Positions 60,610-64,000 of a DNA stretch of 64,000 nucleotides are shown here, in pieces. This stretch comes from Alloacidobacterium sp035547425 (lineage in GTDB: Bacteria; Acidobacteriota; Terriglobia; Terriglobales; Acidobacteriaceae), in NCBI GenBank assembly GCA_035547425.1, contig DASZUU010000008.1:1-64000 (forward strand). The letters are read 5' to 3'. Position 1 is the stretch's first letter. Each line of letters begins with the position of its first letter. Under the pieces are notes generated by a model. It was not told the origin of the DNA and did not search any database. It saw only the letters and a list, made by a program, of their open reading frames with translations. Made by a program: the position numbers and the translations under genes.

Positions 60610-61686
60610 TTAGAAAATTTTCAGGTGAATCGTCAGGTACTTTTTCGGGTTCTGGCGGATGGCGGTCATCAGGTTGTTCGTGTTCTGAATCATCTCATCC
60701 GTGTGGTTATAGAGGCCTTTATTGACCATTAACTGGCCGATAGTGCCTTCGCCGTTATCCACGCGGTTCAGGATGGAATCGAGCTTGGTGACCGTATCGT
60801 TGAGCTTTGCGGCAAACTGCGGGTCTTTTGCCATCAGGCCGATGCCGCCCTTGCCCGCGTTGATATCCTTGAGCAGCGCATTCAGATTCGCTGTGGACTC
60901 GCGCAGATTGTTATAGAGCGCGTCGTCCTTGATCAGCTTGCCGATGGTTCCATTGCCGCTGTCGATCTGGTTGGCGACATTTTCCAGCTTGCCCACTGTC
61001 GCGTTTGCGCGATTGTAAAGCGTGTCGTCGGCGATCAGCTTTCCTATAGAGCCCTTGCCGTTGCCGATCTGGTCTACCAGCTGCTGAATCTCGTTCAGTG
61101 TTCCGACGGCGCGGTTATACAGACTTGGATCGTTGATGAGCATGCCGATCGAGCCCTTGCCGGTATTCAATGAATCGACCAGGTTGTCGACTTTCGCCAG
61201 GATCGTGTTTAGCTGCTCAATGGTCCCCTGGCTCGACTTGATAACGTCGGTGAGGTTCGGCGTTTCCGTTGTCTGCAACTCGGCATTGTCGTGGACCGCG
61301 CCCCCGGTGGCGAACTTGCTGTTAATATCGACAACCGTGTCGCCCAGCACGCCTATGGTTTCCAGGCTCGTCTTCGAATCGCTGTGAAGCGCGGGCAGAT
61401 ACTTCTTGCTGATGCGCATGACCACTTCTACCGGCGTCAGCTTGCGCTCCGGCACAATGCGAATGCTCTTGACGTTGCCGATGGTGACGCCCTCGAGGTT
61501 GACCGGAGCGCCCACCTTGAGGCCCGCTGCATTCTCAAAATAGGAACGCACGGTAATTTTGCCCGCGAGAAAGCCGCCTGTGTTGCCAGACATGAGGAAC
61601 ACCAGCGCTGTGAGCGCAATGAGCGCTACCAGCACCAGGACGCCGACTTTCAGTTGAGACCACTGAACTTCCTGCTGGCTTGGCAC
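60610..61686 (-). CDS. MlaD/Mce-domain lipid transport protein with C-terminal repeats
   Basis: 358 aa. A single N-terminal membrane helix (VGVLVLVALIALTALVFLMS) precedes an MCE domain (about 40-115: YFENAAGLKVGAPVNLEGVT). The C-terminal part (about 170-345) contains five copies of a roughly 37-residue repeat with the core G-K-G-S-I-G-x-L-I-x-D-x-x-L-Y-N. MCE proteins form hexameric rings that move phospholipids between membranes; the repeat part probably makes a helical tube. The start is GTG 61686 with AGGAGG close upstream. No MlaE/MlaF permease or ATPase gene is adjacent. Confidence 0.88.
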   Translation of the reverse strand: MPSQQEVQWSQLKVGVLVLVALIALTALVFLMSGNTGGFLAGKITVRSYFENAAGLKVGAPVNLEGVTIGNVKSIRIVPERKLTPVEVVMRISKKYLPALHSDSKTSLETIGVLGDTVVDINSKFATGGAVHDNAELQTTETPNLTDVIKSSQGTIEQLNTILAKVDNLVDSLNTGKGSIGMLINDPSLYNRAVGTLNEIQQLVDQIGNGKGSIGKLIADDTLYNRANATVGKLENVANQIDSGNGTIGKLIKDDALYNNLRESTANLNALLKDINAGKGGIGLMAKDPQFAAKLNDTVTKLDSILNRVDNGEGTIGQLMVNKGLYNHTDEMIQNTNNLMTAIRQNPKKYLTIHLKIF

Positions 61687-61816
61687 ATCCCTCCTCGATT
61701 ACTGACAAGAAAAATGCTGCAAACTAGAGAATATCAAACGAAGCTGACCCATGTTGCGGCTCTCCTTTGGATGGCAGGAAACCCTAAGCTGTTGCAAAAC
61801 GATACATATGTATGCC

Positions 61817-62200
61817 TTACTGCCCATTTTCAAGATGGACCGAGGCCATGGCCAGCGTTGCCGTATGGGTGAGCGAAAGTGAGACATGCTGCACTCCGAG
61901 ACGCTCGGCAAAATGCAGCGCCCTCCCGCTTAGATGAAGCGTGGGCCGTTGACCCGGAAGCCGGCGAACCTCGATTTCCTTCCAGCTCACGCCATGCTGA
62001 ATGCCTGTGCCCAGGGCCTTGGCGCCCGCCTCCTTCGCAGCGAACCGCGCGGCAAAACTCTCAGCCGCGTTCTTCTTCCGCCGGCAATATGCGATCTCTC
62101 CCGGCGTAAAAATTTTCTCGAGAAAACGCGGGCCATAACGCGTTATGGAATGCGCAATGCGCTCTATTTCCACAATGTCGATGCCGGTGCCTACGAGCAT
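61817..62200 (-). CDS. acpS: Holo-[acyl-carrier-protein] synthase
   Basis: Transfers 4'-phosphopantetheine from CoA to ACP. 127 aa from ATG 62200: MLVGTGIDIVEIERI with the magnesium-binding Asp, then FAARFAAKEAGAKALGTGI with the second acidic ligand and catalytic Lys region, and VSLSLTHTATLAMA near the end. The frame is open further upstream, but that part has no homology pattern and overlaps the facing gene. Complete and normal in length. Confidence 0.94.
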   Translation of the reverse strand: MLVGTGIDIVEIERIAHSITRYGPRFLEKIFTPGEIAYCRRKKNAAESFAARFAAKEAGAKALGTGIQHGVSWKEIEVRRLPGQRPTLHLSGRALHFAERLGVQHVSLSLTHTATLAMASVHLENGQ

Positions 62201-62309
62201 GAGCGGAATCTTCCCTGTTTGCACGTTAGCACACGCCATCCGCATGGTTACGAAATCATACCAAAGAGTTGCCGGGTAACCGTCAAGATTCGGGCATTTC
62301 AGTCCGATC

Positions 62310-62699
62310 ATGGTAGATGTGATTGATACAGAAGATTTCGTCGATTGGGACCTGAGGCTGACGGCAACCAGCGCCGACGATCCGCAGCGATTGCTGCGTT
62401 TTTTAACCGGAGCTGTCCTCACCTGCGGCGGCTGGGTTCTGTCGCGCAGCTTGCCGGGATCGGACACGGTGGAAATGAGCTTTGAGTTTGCCCGCGCCGT
62501 GAGCCTCGAGATTTACAGCGTTTTAATCTCCGCAGGGCTGGAACTGAGCCGCGATGCGCACATCAGCATGACCGAGCTGTGCCAGTGCACCAAAAACCTG
62601 CTGGCCACCAAGGGCTTCGATGTGGCCCGCGTGCGCCTGTTAATCCAGGCCGTCTCGCTTGAGGGGAAAAATCTGCAAGGGCACACCGCATGCGGCTGA
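62310..62699 (+). CDS. Small protein of unknown function
   Basis: 129 aa, cytoplasmic. The pattern (VDWDLRLTATSADDPQRLLR, VLTCGGWVLSRSLPGSDTVE, SLEIYSVLISAGLELSRDAH) with alternating strands and helices resembles ACT or other ferredoxin-like folds; this is a guess from appearance. A Cys pair in ELCQCTKNLL is notable. The start is ATG 62310. No operon partner on this strand; divergent from acpS by 109 nt. Confidence 0.65.
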   Translation: MVDVIDTEDFVDWDLRLTATSADDPQRLLRFLTGAVLTCGGWVLSRSLPGSDTVEMSFEFARAVSLEIYSVLISAGLELSRDAHISMTELCQCTKNLLATKGFDVARVRLLIQAVSLEGKNLQGHTACG

Positions 62700-62730
62700 A
62701 TGAACTACACAAGCTGAGCCGTCCACACAA

Positions 62731-62856
62731 TTTGTCATCCTAAGCGCAGCGAAGGACCTGCTTTTACCTGGCTTGGCTACAGTCTTCCAAGAAAAAGCAG
62801 GTCCTTCTAGGAAAAGCAGGTCTTTCCCCTTCGTTTCTCAGCGCCAGGATGACAAA
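62731..62856. repeat. Dispersed palindromic repeat, copy B
   Basis: Ends TTTGTCATCCT (62731-62741) and AGGATGACAAA (62846-62856) are perfect inverted repeats. Inside are GACCTGCTTTT (62755-62765) and two direct copies of its inverse AAAAGCAGGTC (62793-62803 and 62812-62822). It is the better-preserved partner of the element at 29129-29263. Non-coding; lies between the unknown gene and recG. Confidence 0.75.
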
Positions 62857-62865
62857 TCAGTGCAT

Positions 62866-64000
<1,135 letters not shown>

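Noticed and set aside
61817..62467. Longer version of AcpS
   Set aside because: The extra 89 residues have no family pattern and overlap the facing gene; AcpS begins at MLVGTGIDI.

Overview
The window looks like chromosomal DNA from an Acidobacteriota species, most likely family Acidobacteriaceae (Terriglobus/Granulicella-like). The reasons are a very large TonB-dependent receptor with an N-terminal carboxypeptidase-regulatory-like domain, many secreted TPR proteins, a CRTAC1/UnbV-type FG-GAP protein, several beta-propeller lipoproteins and degenerate intergenic repeats built around GTCATCCT/AGCAGGTC. This placement is inference from gene content; no rRNA or tRNA gene was seen. Both window edges cut genes: a rhamnulokinase on the left and recG on the right.

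Layout. 1-4.6 kb: L-rhamnose catabolic operon on the minus strand (isomerase rhaI, fused aldolase/dehydrogenase rhaEW, kinase rhaB). 4.8-6.9 kb: two divergent secreted TPR proteins. 7-16.5 kb: a plus-strand cluster of TonB-dependent receptor, TPR protein, FG-GAP/UnbV protein, seven-CxxCH cytochrome-like TPR protein and another TPR protein. It is preceded by a clear sigma-70 promoter and two LacI-type operator boxes, and a convergent GH95 alpha-L-fucosidase-type enzyme follows (16.7-19.2 kb). 19.3-27.6 kb: a tripartite heavy-metal-type RND efflux operon (minus) facing a histidine kinase/NtrC-type regulator pair (plus). The intergenic region holds a sigma-54 -24/-12 promoter and an upstream palindrome, so the wiring can be read from the DNA. 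28-33.5 kb: deoxyhypusine synthase-like protein, methyltransferase, S1/P1 nuclease, DUF92 protein and a beta-propeller lipoprotein. 33.5-39.6 kb: a compact operon of GH20 hexosaminidase, sodium/solute symporter and a fused serine hydrolase (AmiE-like) plus NamZ-type exo-muramidase, which reads as a peptidoglycan-fragment salvage unit. 39.7-49.9 kb: metallopeptidase, small secreted protein, TPM/LemA pair, TetR with a DHA2 multidrug exporter, a soluble Ser/Thr kinase with TPRs, an O-methyltransferase, tdk and kdsA. 50-52.8 kb: two related beta-propeller lipoproteins with duplicated leaders. 53-64 kb: an inverted array of heptamer-like repeats, M13 peptidase, alpha/beta hydrolase, PepSY membrane protein with a small Cys/His-rich partner, CPA1 antiporter, ArsR/AHSA1 pair, MlaD-like protein with internal repeats, acpS, a small unknown protein, a repeat element and recG.

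How the parts fit. Much of the window is about capturing and breaking down carbohydrate polymers: rhamnose catabolism, an alpha-L-fucosidase-type enzyme, an outer-membrane receptor under probable LacI-type control, and cell-wall amino-sugar salvage. The rest is envelope maintenance, efflux and housekeeping. The two best candidates for under-described systems are the receptor/FG-GAP/multiheme/TPR cluster with its double operator and the GH20-symporter-AmiE/NamZ fusion operon.
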